Source: Nocardia vermiculata NBRC 100427
Lineage (GTDB): Bacteria; Actinomycetota; Actinomycetes; Mycobacteriales; Mycobacteriaceae
Assembly (NCBI RefSeq): GCF_001613265.1
Contig: NZ_BDCA01000006.1
Coordinates: 1 to 64,000, forward strand
Reading direction: 5' to 3'
Length of the DNA stretch: 64,000 bases
Shown: positions 26,914 to 35,633 of the stretch, piece by piece
Numbering within the stretch: position 1 is the first letter of the stretch
Layout: each line of letters starts with the position of its first letter
Made by a program: the position numbers and the translations under genes
Notes under the pieces: model-generated
What the model saw: the letters and a program-made list of their open reading frames with translations, nothing else
What the model was told of the DNA's origin: nothing
Database searches by the model: none

Positions 26914-28578
26914 ATGTGGAGAACAAGGGCAAAGAAACGCGCCGCGCTGCTGACCGCGGCGATCCTGGTGCCGCTGACCGGGACCGCGTGCGCGGGCCCT
27001 TCCACCGGTACACCGAACACCACCGGAATACCGGCGGCCACCGGCACACCGGTCGACGGCGGCGTGATCGAATACGGTCACGAACAGGAACCACCGTGCG
27101 CGCACGCGGGCTGGGTGCAGAACGCCTACCTGGCGCGCCAGTACCTCGACAACCTCGTATCGGAGGCCGACGACGGCACCGTCGTACCGTGGCTCGCCAC
27201 CGGCTGGGACATCTCACCGGACCGGCGCAGCTACACCTTCCACCTCCGCGACGACGTCGAATTCACCGACGGCACCCGCCTGGACGCGGCCGCCGTCAAA
27301 TACAATATGGACCGCTATCTGAACGAGAAAACCGCCAACACGACGGTCGTCTCGTATCTGAAACCATATTTCGCGAGCGATAGCGCCGTCGACGACTTCA
27401 CCTATCGAATCGATCTGCGCACACCCTACGAACCACTCCTCACGGCATTGTCGCAAGGATACTTCGGAATCCAGTCACCCACCGCACTGGAACGAGGACC
27501 ACAAATCAACTGCACCGCACCCGTAGGATCCGGACCCTTCATTCTGAAGAAATGGGAGCGGAACCGGCAGATCACATTCGTCCGAAACCCGAAATACAAC
27601 TCCGCACCCGCGAATGCACGCCACCAGGGTCCACCATATGTCGACAAGCTGATCTGGAAATTCCTGAAAGATCCGGTCTCCCGATACGGGTCGCTCACCA
27701 GCGGCTCCTCCGATGCCGTCTACAACGTGCCGGTCATCGACTGGGCCGACGCCGCCACCGAATTCCAACTGTCGCAATACCTCACCGGCGGACGACCCAA
27801 CACCATCAGCATGAACGTCACCCACGCACCGTTCGACGACGTCCGAGTACGCCGAGCATTCGCACATTCAGCGGACCGCCGCACCGCGGTACGCACCGCC
27901 TTCCGCGGCGTCATCCCCTTCAACGGCAACGGCGCACTCAGCAGCAGCACCCCCGACTACGACCCGGCCTTCGACGACACCTACCGCCACGACCCCGCCA
28001 CCGCCGCCCGGCTACTCGACGAAGCAGGCTGGAACCAGCGCGACAGCAACGGTATTCGCACCAAGAACGGAAAACCGCTCCACGCCACACTCGTCTACGC
28101 CGCCGACGCCGTCATCGGACCCGAAGGTGCCGCGGTATTACAGGACATCGCCGCCCAAGCCCGCGACGTCGGATTCGACATCCAACTCGTCCCCGCCACC
28201 CAAAGCGAATACTTCGGCGGCAAATACGCACCCGCGGACACCTTCAACGGCTACGTCGGATATTGGACCAGCCCCACCGCCGGACTGCTGTACATCAACT
28301 GGCGCCAACGACTACCCGACCAACCCAATCCGGACAACACCGCCTACTACAACAATCCCGAACTCCAGCACACCATCGAACTCGCCAACAGCACCGCCGA
28401 CCCCGCCGGGCGCCGCCGCTACTACAGCAAGGCACAACAGATCATCTCCGACCAAGCAGTATCGATCGGGCTCTACCCCCAGACCACCTCGATCGCGGTC
28501 TCACCCCGGCTACGCGATGTGTGGATCGAAAAATCCCAGGGCGAACCGGTATTCGCCGACGCGAGGTTCATCCGATGA
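26914..28578 (+). CDS. peptide-type ABC transporter substrate-binding lipoprotein
   Basis: Extracytoplasmic binding protein of 554 residues, SBP_bac_5 family (DppA/OppA-like). It has the basic start MWRTRAKKR, a hydrophobic core and the lipobox TGTAC with Cys26. Family signatures are VPWLATGWDISPDRRSYTFH, LRDDVEFTDGTRLDAAAVKY, GSGPFILKKWERNRQITFVR, FDDVRVRRAFAHSADR and ARLLDEAGWNQRDSNGIRT. No Shine-Dalgarno precedes the ATG; two tandem CACTGTG copies lie just upstream (26891-26906). Its stop overlaps the permease start (ATGA). It captures the substrate for the importer encoded by the next three genes. Confidence 0.9.
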   Translation: MWRTRAKKRAALLTAAILVPLTGTACAGPSTGTPNTTGIPAATGTPVDGGVIEYGHEQEPPCAHAGWVQNAYLARQYLDNLVSEADDGTVVPWLATGWDISPDRRSYTFHLRDDVEFTDGTRLDAAAVKYNMDRYLNEKTANTTVVSYLKPYFASDSAVDDFTYRIDLRTPYEPLLTALSQGYFGIQSPTALERGPQINCTAPVGSGPFILKKWERNRQITFVRNPKYNSAPANARHQGPPYVDKLIWKFLKDPVSRYGSLTSGSSDAVYNVPVIDWADAATEFQLSQYLTGGRPNTISMNVTHAPFDDVRVRRAFAHSADRRTAVRTAFRGVIPFNGNGALSSSTPDYDPAFDDTYRHDPATAARLLDEAGWNQRDSNGIRTKNGKPLHATLVYAADAVIGPEGAAVLQDIAAQARDVGFDIQLVPATQSEYFGGKYAPADTFNGYVGYWTSPTAGLLYINWRQRLPDQPNPDNTAYYNNPELQHTIELANSTADPAGRRRYYSKAQQIISDQAVSIGLYPQTTSIAVSPRLRDVWIEKSQGEPVFADARFIR

Positions 28579-29567
28579 CCGACACAGCCACCACGCCCAC
28601 CACCGAACCCGCGACCACCCGGCCCCGGCACCTCGCACGCACCTGGATCGGCAAGATCGCCGGCGCGCTGCTCGTCCTGTGGGCCGCGGCATCGATCACC
28701 TTCGCCCTGCAAACCCTCACCCCCGGCGACCGCGCCACCCTCCTGCTCAACCTCGGCGCCGGACAGAGCCGCGAACGCACACCCCAGGAACTCGCACCCG
28801 TCAACGCCGAGTACGGATTCACCGACCCGCTCTGGCAGCAGTACACCCGATACCTGCGCGGACTACTACACGGCGACCTGGGCACCTCCTACCAACTGCA
28901 ACAACCGGTGCTCGCGATCATCACCGACCAGATCGGCCCCACCCTGATCCTCACCGCCGCCGCACTGACCCTGGCCTGGCTGCTGGTCATCACGCTCACC
29001 ACCCTCACCGCCGGCGCCGGACGACTCCGCTCGGCGGTAGGCACCACCATCGAAACCGTCACCGCCGGACTACCGCACTATTGGATCGGGATCCTGCTGC
29101 TGGTGATCTTCGCGATCAACCTCGGCTGGTTCCCGGTCGAGAGCGGTTCCGGCGTCCGCGGCCTGGTACTGCCCGCAGTCACCCTGGCCGTCCCACTGGC
29201 CGGATTCCTCGCCCAGGTGACCCGCGACGAATTCACCACCGCCCTCACCCAACCGTTCGTCCTGTCGGTGCGGGCCCGGGGGATCGGCGACCTCACCGTC
29301 CGATTCCGGCACGTACTCAGACATTCCCTGATCCCGGCACTGAGCGTCTCCGGCTGGGCGATGGGAGCACTGTTCGGCGGCGCCGTCATCGCCGAAACCG
29401 TCTTCGCCCGCGCCGGAATCGGGCAAACCCTGGTCAGCGCCGCCCAGGCCCGCGACGTCCCCCTCGTCAGCGGCATCGTCCTGATCATCGCCGCGATCTA
29501 CGTCCTGGCCAATCTGGTGGTGGACGCCCTCTACACCATCGTCGACCCCAGGATTTCCACCTCATGA
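28575..29567 (+). CDS. peptide-type ABC transporter permease (DppB-like)
   Basis: Inner-membrane permease of 330 residues. It has an N-terminal helix (IAGALLVLWAAASITFALQTL), an extracytoplasmic segment with ELAPVNAEYGFTDPLWQQYT, then five helices. The EAA loop with its conserved glycine is in VRARGIGDLTVRFRHVLRHS, which docks to the ATPase. The start ATG at 28575 overlaps the binding-protein stop by 4 bases; its own stop overlaps the next start likewise. The upstream in-frame extension is a shadow inside the binding-protein gene. It pairs with the DppC-like permease. Confidence 0.9.
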   Translation: MTDTATTPTTEPATTRPRHLARTWIGKIAGALLVLWAAASITFALQTLTPGDRATLLLNLGAGQSRERTPQELAPVNAEYGFTDPLWQQYTRYLRGLLHGDLGTSYQLQQPVLAIITDQIGPTLILTAAALTLAWLLVITLTTLTAGAGRLRSAVGTTIETVTAGLPHYWIGILLLVIFAINLGWFPVESGSGVRGLVLPAVTLAVPLAGFLAQVTRDEFTTALTQPFVLSVRARGIGDLTVRFRHVLRHSLIPALSVSGWAMGALFGGAVIAETVFARAGIGQTLVSAAQARDVPLVSGIVLIIAAIYVLANLVVDALYTIVDPRISTS

Positions 29568-30391
29568 CCGTCCTGACCCCGCCCGCACGCCGGCTCCCAC
29601 CCACACCCGTCCTGATATCGGCCGCCATCCTCGCCGCGGCCGCGCTGGCCGCCCTGCTCCCCGCAGCACTGGCCGGCGACCCGTTCGCGATCAACCTCGA
29701 CGAAGTACTCACCGGCCCGTCCTGGCAGCACCCGTTCGGCACCGACCTGTCCGGACGCGACCTGTACTCGCGCATCGTGCACGGCACCCGCGAATCCCTG
29801 CTGATCGGACTCGGCGCCACCGGGGTAGCACTGCTCATCGCCACCGTCCTCGGATTCGCCGCCGCCCTCGCCCCGAAAACATCCGCCGCAGCAGCCGATC
29901 GATCCGTCGAAGTACTGTTCGCCTTCCCCGCCGTACTGCTGGCACTGCTGCTGGTCAGCGTATTCGGCCCCGGCAGCACCACCCTGATCGTCGCCGTCGG
30001 AGTAGGAGTCGCACCCGGCTACGCCCGCATCATCCGCGGCCAAGTCCTCACCGTGCGAACCTCACCCTACGTCGAGGCAGCCGCCGCACTCGGCCATTCC
30101 CCGCTGCGCATATTCGCCCGCCACATCGTCCCGAACGCACTACGCCCCATGGTCGTCGTCGCCACCCTCGGCATCGGCCAAACCATCGTGTGGGCCTCGG
30201 GACTGGCATTCCTCGGAGTAGGGGTGCCACCGCCGGCACCGGAATGGGGCGCCCTGCTCGACGGCGGCCGCACCTACATCACCCACGCCTGGTGGCTGGA
30301 AGTGTTCCCCGGCCTCGCGATCGTCGTGATCGCACTCGCCGCCACCACCGTCGGCCGCCACCTCGCACACCGCTGGGAAGGACGATCATGA
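29564..30391 (+). CDS. peptide-type ABC transporter permease (DppC-like)
   Basis: Second permease of the importer, 275 residues and six predicted helices. It has the DppC/OppC N-terminal motif HPFGTDLSGRDLYSRIVHGT and the EAA loop YVEAAAALGHSPLRIFARHI followed by VPNALRPMVV. The C-terminal part has ASGLAFLGVGVPPPAPEWGA, diagnostic for this subfamily. The start overlaps the DppB-like stop and the stop overlaps the ATPase start, each by ATGA, so all four proteins are translated as one coupled unit. Confidence 0.9.
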   Translation: MTVLTPPARRLPPTPVLISAAILAAAALAALLPAALAGDPFAINLDEVLTGPSWQHPFGTDLSGRDLYSRIVHGTRESLLIGLGATGVALLIATVLGFAAALAPKTSAAAADRSVEVLFAFPAVLLALLLVSVFGPGSTTLIVAVGVGVAPGYARIIRGQVLTVRTSPYVEAAAALGHSPLRIFARHIVPNALRPMVVVATLGIGQTIVWASGLAFLGVGVPPPAPEWGALLDGGRTYITHAWWLEVFPGLAIVVIALAATTVGRHLAHRWEGRS

Positions 30392-32010
30392 CCACACCAC
30401 TGCTCCGCGTCGACAACCTGCGCGTCGGATTCGCCGGACGTGAAATCGTGCACGGAGTGTCGTTCACCGTCGAACCCGGACAGTGCCTGGCCATCGTCGG
30501 CGAATCCGGCTCCGGCAAATCCGTCACCGCCAGAACCCTGATCGGCCTGCCCGGACCACAATCGGCCGTCACCGCCGACACCTTCGAATTCCGGGGCCGA
30601 TCGGTCACCGAGCACCGCGACCGCGACTGGCAACGCCTGCGCGGCAAACAGATCGGTTTCGTCCTGCAGGACGCACTGGTCTCCCTCGACCCACTGCGAC
30701 CGATCGGCAAGGAAATCGGCGAAGCGATCGCCGCCCACGACCACACCACCCGCACCACCCGCACCGCCGCGGTCATCGAACTGCTGCGCCTGGTCGGCGT
30801 TCCCCGCCCGGAACTCCGCGCCCGACAACGCTCCGGAGAATTGTCCGGCGGCCTACGCCAGCGCGCCCTGATCGCCGCCGCACTGGCCCTGGACCCACCG
30901 CTGCTGATCGCCGACGAACCCACCACCGCACTCGACGCCACCGTCGCCGCGCAAATCCTCGACGTCCTCGCCGAAGCCAAACAACGCGGCAAAGCGGTAC
31001 TGCTGATCAGCCACGACCTCGCCGTCGTCGCCCGCCTCGCCGATCGAGTCGCCGTCATGCGCGACGGCGAATTCGTCGAAACCGGTCCCGCGGCAGAGGT
31101 TCTGAACAACCCCCGACACGACTACACCCGCTCACTACTCGACGCCGTCCCCTCCGGCATCTCGAAAGGCACCCTGCTCACCGACCGCACCCCCGCACCC
31201 ACCCCGGATACCCCACCCGCCGGCGCACCACCTGCACTGCTCGCCCGCGGCCTGCGCAAAACCTTCACCGCCCCCGACGGCGGCAACCCCACCGGCGTCC
31301 ACGACGTCAGTTTCGAACTGGCCGCCGGCACGACCCTCGGCATCGTGGGGGAGTCCGGCTCCGGAAAAACCACCACCGCGCGGATACTGCTGGGCCTGAC
31401 CCGTCCGGACGCCGGCACCGTCGAGCTCGGCGGCACCCCCTGGTCGGCACTGTCCGCACGCGCCCGACGGGCCCGCCGCCACGAGATCTCGGTGATCTAC
31501 CAGGATCCGCTGAGTTCGTTCGACCCACGCTGGACAGTCGCACATATCCTGCGCGACGCACTCGAGGCCGCCGACGTCCCGCGCCGAGCCCGCGAACCCC
31601 GGATCGACGAACTGCTCACGCAAGTACAACTGTCCGACGACGTCCGCGACCGGACACCGCTGCGACTGTCGGGCGGACAACGCCAGCGGGTCGCCATCGC
31701 CCGCGCCCTGGCAGGGGAGCCGTCGGTGATCGTCTGCGACGAACCGGTCTCCGCACTCGACGTCTCCGTACAAGCCCGCGTACTGGATCTCCTGACCACC
31801 CTGCAGGCCCGCACCGGTGTCGCGCTGCTGTTCATCTCCCACGATCTCGGTGTCATCCACCACATGAGCGACCACATCCTGGTGATGAAGGACGGAGTGG
31901 TCGTCGAACAAGGCGAAGCCGACCGAGTGTTCCACGCCCCCGAACACCCCTACACCCGCACACTGCTGGACGCGATCCCACGCCTGGGCGAGCAGGTGGT
32001 GGCAGCCTGA
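30388..32010 (+). CDS. peptide-type ABC transporter, fused dual ATPase (DppDF-like)
   Basis: Single 540-residue protein holding both ATPase domains that are separate in E. coli DppD and DppF. Domain 1 (about 5-260) has Walker A GESGSGKS (38-45), signature LSGGLRQRA and LLIADEPTTALD. Domain 2 (about 290-535) has Walker A GESGSGKT (321-328), signature LSGGQRQRV and VIVCDEPVSALD. Each ends with the oligopeptide-type tail (HDYTRSLLDAVPSG and HPYTRTLLDAIPRL). A Pro/Ala-rich linker joins them. It powers uptake through the two permeases. The start ATG overlaps the preceding stop by 4 bases. Confidence 0.92.
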   Translation: MTTPLLRVDNLRVGFAGREIVHGVSFTVEPGQCLAIVGESGSGKSVTARTLIGLPGPQSAVTADTFEFRGRSVTEHRDRDWQRLRGKQIGFVLQDALVSLDPLRPIGKEIGEAIAAHDHTTRTTRTAAVIELLRLVGVPRPELRARQRSGELSGGLRQRALIAAALALDPPLLIADEPTTALDATVAAQILDVLAEAKQRGKAVLLISHDLAVVARLADRVAVMRDGEFVETGPAAEVLNNPRHDYTRSLLDAVPSGISKGTLLTDRTPAPTPDTPPAGAPPALLARGLRKTFTAPDGGNPTGVHDVSFELAAGTTLGIVGESGSGKTTTARILLGLTRPDAGTVELGGTPWSALSARARRARRHEISVIYQDPLSSFDPRWTVAHILRDALEAADVPRRAREPRIDELLTQVQLSDDVRDRTPLRLSGGQRQRVAIARALAGEPSVIVCDEPVSALDVSVQARVLDLLTTLQARTGVALLFISHDLGVIHHMSDHILVMKDGVVVEQGEADRVFHAPEHPYTRTLLDAIPRLGEQVVAA

Positions 32011-32069
32011 GCCCGGCACCACCCCGCGCCCACCACCGCAACCTCGCACCGACGCGAGTTGCCACCGGT

Positions 32070-32097
32070 CTCACGCTCGTGTGTGATCGAGCGCGAG
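32070..32097 (+). terminator. hairpin after the importer operon
   Basis: Arms CTCACGCTCG and CGAGCGCGAG pair over 10 bp with one mismatch around the 8-base loop TGTGTGAT. It lies 59 bases past the ATPase stop and 41 bases before the kinase start, and may separate the two units. Confidence 0.45.
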
Positions 32098-32138
32098 CCG
32101 TTCCACGGCAGACGACCGGTGAAAAGGAAATATCTCGG

Positions 32139-33629
32139 ATGCACCCACTGGAAGCCGACGATCCGGCGGCCATCGGCCCCTACCGGCTACTCGGCGTACT
32201 CGGCACCGGCGGAATGGGCCGAGTCTATCTGGGCCGCAATCCAGGAGGCCGCACCGTCGCGGTCAAGGTGATCCGCCCGGAACTGGCCGGCACCCCCGAA
32301 TTCCGATCACGATTCCGGCGCGAACTCGCCGCAGCACGGCGAGTCACCGGCCCCGGCACCGTCCCGGTACTCGACGCCGACCCCGACGCACCCCACCCCT
32401 GGCTAGCCACCGCCTACGTCGCCGGACCGTCACTACAGGAAGTGGTGAAAGCCTTCGGCCCACTTCCCGAATCGGCACTGGGACCACTGGCCGCCGGACT
32501 CGCCCGCGCCCTCACCACCGTCCACCGCGCCGGAGTCGTCCACCGCGACCTCAAACCGTCCAACGTGCTGCTGACCGTCGACGGCCCGCAACTGATCGAC
32601 TTCGGAATCGCCCGCGCCGCCGACGACGACAGCAGCGTCACCACCACCGGCCACGTGATCGGGTCACCGGGATACATGACCCCCGAACACATTGCCGGAA
32701 ATAACGCGGTCGGCCCCCCGGGCGATGTCTTCGCCCTCGGCAGCGTCCTGGTCTTCGCCGCCACCGGCAACGGCCCGTTCGGCTCCGGCGATTCGATCGC
32801 CCTGCTGTGGCGGATCATGCAGGAACCCGCCCGCCTCGACGCGGTACCACCGGCCTGGCGCCCCCCGGTGGCCGCATGTCTGAACAAGGACCCGCTGCAC
32901 CGCCCCACCCCGGCCGATATCGAGCAGCGCAGCAGCGAACTCGACACCGCCGGATCGGTATGGCTACCCGCCCCGGTACTCCAGGAAATCAGCCGCCAGA
33001 CGATGGCGCTGCTGGACCTGGAGAGCACCCCGGTGCCCCCGCTCGACATGCACACCGGCCATGCACCCACACTCGGCACACAGCCCACCGCCGGCACAGA
33101 CCCACCAGCCCCGCCCGAATACCGGGTCCCGTCCCGCCGACCCCGTCCGCGACGACGCACCCTCGTGATCGGCGCCGGCATCGCGCTGGCGCTGACAGCC
33201 GCCATCAGCACCACACTGACCTTCCGCCACGCCTCACACGGCCCGAGCGCCGCCACACTCAGCGCAGACACCACTACCGCGGCAGCATCGTCCACGCTGC
33301 CGACCGACTACATCGGAACCTGGAAGGGCACTGCCACCGACGGCCTGGCCACCTTCGATATCGTCGTCACCCTCGACACCGGCTCCCTCGGTACCGAAGT
33401 CGGCACCTCCAGCAACACCGGCCGCGCCTCCGGCACCACGTGTCGCCGCGCCGAAACCTTCACCGCCGCCACCGAATCCACCCTCACCCTACGAGCGCGC
33501 CTGCTGTCCGGCGCCGGATGCCTGGACGACGGTCAGTCCTCCACTCTCACCCTCGATCCCGGCGGCACCCTCAGCTACACGATGGCAGGACCGGTCGGTG
33601 CCATCACCGGCACTCTGCACAAACAATGA
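32139..33629 (+). CDS. membrane Ser/Thr protein kinase
   Basis: Receptor-type kinase of 496 residues. The kinase domain covers about 12-275: glycine loop LGTGGMGRVYLG, ATP lysine K43 in VAVKVIRPEL, catalytic loop HRDLKPSN (H135, D137), DFG in LIDFGIARA and activation segment TTTGHVIGSPGYMTPE with several Thr/Ser. A Pro-rich juxtamembrane linker and the basic run RRPRPRRR precede one membrane helix at about 342-363. The extracytoplasmic part (about 390-496) is Thr/Ser-rich, then a beta-type domain starting DYIGTWKGTATDG. It holds two cysteines that could pair and has no PASTA repeats. The ATG at 32139 follows AAAAGGAAA. The signal sensed is unknown. Confidence 0.9.
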   Translation: MHPLEADDPAAIGPYRLLGVLGTGGMGRVYLGRNPGGRTVAVKVIRPELAGTPEFRSRFRRELAAARRVTGPGTVPVLDADPDAPHPWLATAYVAGPSLQEVVKAFGPLPESALGPLAAGLARALTTVHRAGVVHRDLKPSNVLLTVDGPQLIDFGIARAADDDSSVTTTGHVIGSPGYMTPEHIAGNNAVGPPGDVFALGSVLVFAATGNGPFGSGDSIALLWRIMQEPARLDAVPPAWRPPVAACLNKDPLHRPTPADIEQRSSELDTAGSVWLPAPVLQEISRQTMALLDLESTPVPPLDMHTGHAPTLGTQPTAGTDPPAPPEYRVPSRRPRPRRRTLVIGAGIALALTAAISTTLTFRHASHGPSAATLSADTTTAAASSTLPTDYIGTWKGTATDGLATFDIVVTLDTGSLGTEVGTSSNTGRASGTTCRRAETFTAATESTLTLRARLLSGAGCLDDGQSSTLTLDPGGTLSYTMAGPVGAITGTLHKQ

Positions 33630-33634
33630 GCGAG

Positions 33635-34579
33635 TCACCGCGCCGCTGCGGGCAACGGTTCCCAGCCTAGCCACCGGCGCGGCCCGTCATCGCCACGAAT
33701 ACACGCCAAACGCTGGTGCGCCTGCGCCCGCCACGTATCCGCGGTGGCGGCTACTCGCGCGGCGGCCAGCGTCATCCGGAACTCCCGGATGTCACGCAAC
33801 AGAAAATAGCCGCCCCACCGCGTGACATCGAGGCCGTACCCGCGGCAGAAGCAGTCGTAGCTGCCACCGTCGATCCAGCCCAGCGAGTAGTACTCGACCG
33901 CGGTCGGCACCAGATCCCACTCGGGCGGGCCGATCATCAGATGTTGCGGATCCAACAGCAGCGACCGCTGGTCGGACGTGACCGCGAATTCACGCCCCCA
34001 CGCCTCGCCGTGCACCACACACCACTGATTCCCTGCTGCGAGATCGGCCCACCGGCCCCGCAACTCGGCAAGGTGTTCGTGCAACCAGCGCCGGTCCTCG
34101 GCGCCGAAGCACGTCGCAGCATCGACGGCACGTGCGAGCTGCCGAAACGGCTGAACCTGTCCCAGCGCGAACGTTGTCGGCAGCGGCGCCGCGTGTAACC
34201 GGGACAGCGCCACCGCCAGTTCGGTGAAATCAGCGGGCCGATGCGGCGGCGGATCGAGCCAGAAGGTCACCGCATGCCCGTGCACGTCGATCGGCTGGCG
34301 CAGCCCCGGCACTGCACGCACGGCTGCCAGACCGGCGGCGGCCAGCCATCGCGACACCTCCATCTCCCGGAGCACTTCGCCGTCGTGCGCCAGTCGGCCG
34401 ATCCGAACCAGCACTCCACTGGGTAACCGGTAGCCGACCCCCGCCCCGAACTGCACCCGTTGGGCGCCGCGGGCCTCGATACCGACCCGAGAACAGGCGT
34501 CGAGCAGCACCGATGGCGAGCCGTTTCCTGCTGTTTCCGCCGTCATAGCCACGCCCAAAGTCCGCTGCGAGGCCCTCAT
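33635..34579 (-). CDS. phosphotransferase family (APH-like) protein
   Basis: Protein of 314 residues with the aminoglycoside/choline phosphotransferase fold, a kinase-like family acting on small molecules. The N-lobe is reduced (RLPSGVLVRIGRLAHDGEVL). The catalytic loop reads CVVHGEAWGREF, where the usual HGDxHxxN has Glu for Asp and Glu for Asn. The metal motif is SLLLDPQHLMIGPPEWDLVP. The changed catalytic loop makes activity uncertain. It is convergent with the kinase gene, 5 bases from its stop. The start is ambiguous: ATG at 34579 has GAGG very close, and ATG at 34546 has no ribosome site. An antibiotic-modifying role is possible but not supported beyond the fold. Confidence 0.75.
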   Translation of the reverse strand: MRASQRTLGVAMTAETAGNGSPSVLLDACSRVGIEARGAQRVQFGAGVGYRLPSGVLVRIGRLAHDGEVLREMEVSRWLAAAGLAAVRAVPGLRQPIDVHGHAVTFWLDPPPHRPADFTELAVALSRLHAAPLPTTFALGQVQPFRQLARAVDAATCFGAEDRRWLHEHLAELRGRWADLAAGNQWCVVHGEAWGREFAVTSDQRSLLLDPQHLMIGPPEWDLVPTAVEYYSLGWIDGGSYDCFCRGYGLDVTRWGGYFLLRDIREFRMTLAAARVAATADTWRAQAHQRLACIRGDDGPRRWLGWEPLPAAAR

Positions 34580-34670
34580 CAACCTCGCCCGGTCTCATTG
34601 TGTGACATCGACGTACCAACCGCCACGCTTTGAGCAACATTGCGGCAATCGGACGCGGAATCCGTTCGCC

Positions 34671-34928
34671 CTACTTACCGGCGAAGTCCGAGCAGCCGCA
34701 CCTCACATTCCGCGCGGGCGAATCATCCCGGGCAGCCGCACCGCCCACAGCGATCCCCGCACCGACCCGCCCGCGACATCGGCCCGAGATCGGATCGTGC
34801 ACGAGGTTCGAGTGCTCGCAATTGGCACATCGACGCCGAGTCACCGGCCCCGGCGCCAACACCAGCCACACGGCGACCGCGAACGCGATCGTCACGAACA
34901 CCAACGTCGTCAGCTGCTGCCCATCCAC
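34671..34928 (-). CDS. small Cys-rich membrane-anchored protein
   Basis: Protein of 85 residues, downstream of the Gre-like gene by 36 bases and on the same strand. The start is GTG at 34928 with GAGG seven bases upstream. One N-terminal membrane helix (LTTLVFVTIAFAVAVWLVLA) is followed by a cytoplasmic, basic, cysteine-rich part: RRRCANCEHSNLVHD, GRCRGR and a terminal RCGCSDF. The CxxC...C...CxC spacing suggests a zinc or metal-binding knuckle. I do not recognise the family. Confidence rests on the ribosome site and sensible topology. Confidence 0.55.
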   Translation of the reverse strand: MDGQQLTTLVFVTIAFAVAVWLVLAPGPVTRRRCANCEHSNLVHDPISGRCRGRVGAGIAVGGAAARDDSPARNVRCGCSDFAGK

Positions 34929-34964
34929 CTCATCGCCTCACAATCCGATCCGAGCCTCCTCGGA

Positions 34965-35411
34965 TCAATGCGACGGCACATGCATGCCGTAGGGGACCGC
35001 CTCGAGCAGTGTCACGTTCACGGTCGCACCACTGGGAACCTGATACGAGCGCACCTGCCCCCGGCGCGCACCGGTCAGCGCGCTCCCCAGCGGGGATTCC
35101 GGAGAGTAGACCTCCAACTCCTCGGTGTCGGCGCCGTCCCGGCGCCCCAGCAGGAAGGTTTCGGTCTCCTCGTCGTCGTCGAATCGCACGGTCAGCACCA
35201 TTCCGGGCTCCGCGACACCGTCATCGGCGGGAGCTTCACCGACGATCGCGCGATCCAGCAAATCCTCCAACTCCAGCCGGCGCGCACGCCGGGTCGCTTC
35301 CGCCTGCCCGTCGTCGCCGGGATCTCGCTCCGCCGCGCGCAACTCCACGAGTTCCTCGCGCAACCGCTGATAGGCGGCATCTGTCAACCACACACTGTCG
35401 GTTCCGGTCAT
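34965..35411 (-). CDS. GreA/GreB-family transcription factor (Rv3788-like)
   Basis: Protein of 148 residues with the Gre architecture: an N-terminal coiled coil (about 10-70; TDAAYQRLREELVELRAAER, then RRARRLELEDLLDRAIVG) and a C-terminal FKBP-like domain (about 80-148; VLTVRFDDDEETETFLLGRR, YSPESPLGSALTGARRGQVR). The coiled-coil tip, where GreA carries the acidic DxxE pair that triggers RNA cleavage, reads RDPGDDGQAEATR. Cleavage activity therefore cannot be assumed. Mycobacterial Rv3788-type homologues bind the polymerase secondary channel and inhibit it, as I recall. The start ATG at 35411 fits the family N-terminus; the frame extends upstream without a ribosome site. Confidence 0.82.
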   Translation of the reverse strand: MTGTDSVWLTDAAYQRLREELVELRAAERDPGDDGQAEATRRARRLELEDLLDRAIVGEAPADDGVAEPGMVLTVRFDDDEETETFLLGRRDGADTEELEVYSPESPLGSALTGARRGQVRSYQVPSGATVNVTLLEAVPYGMHVPSH

Positions 35412-35556
35412 CTCAATCTCTTCGGTCGGCCTGGCACACCACAACACCCTCCCGATCGCACGCCAATACAGCACACGGCGCGCAACCGGGTTCACTTCCA
35501 GATTGGCCCGTCCCACCCCACGCCATGTTGTTCCACAGATACAATCTCGGGAGTCA

Positions 35557-35576
35557 GTGTTGTAGTTTCACAACAC
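35557..35576. promoter_or_regulatory. candidate operator upstream of the PucR regulator
   Basis: GTGTTGT-AGTTTC-ACAACAC: perfect 7-bp arms with a 6-base centre, 57 bases before the PucR start and 11 bases downstream of a -10-like TACAAT (35540-35545). The position suits autoregulation. Confidence 0.4.
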
Positions 35577-35633
35577 CAGAGGGCGGCGAGCATGGGGGAG
35601 TGGCAGCCCGGAAAGGAGCAGTGACCTGCAACC

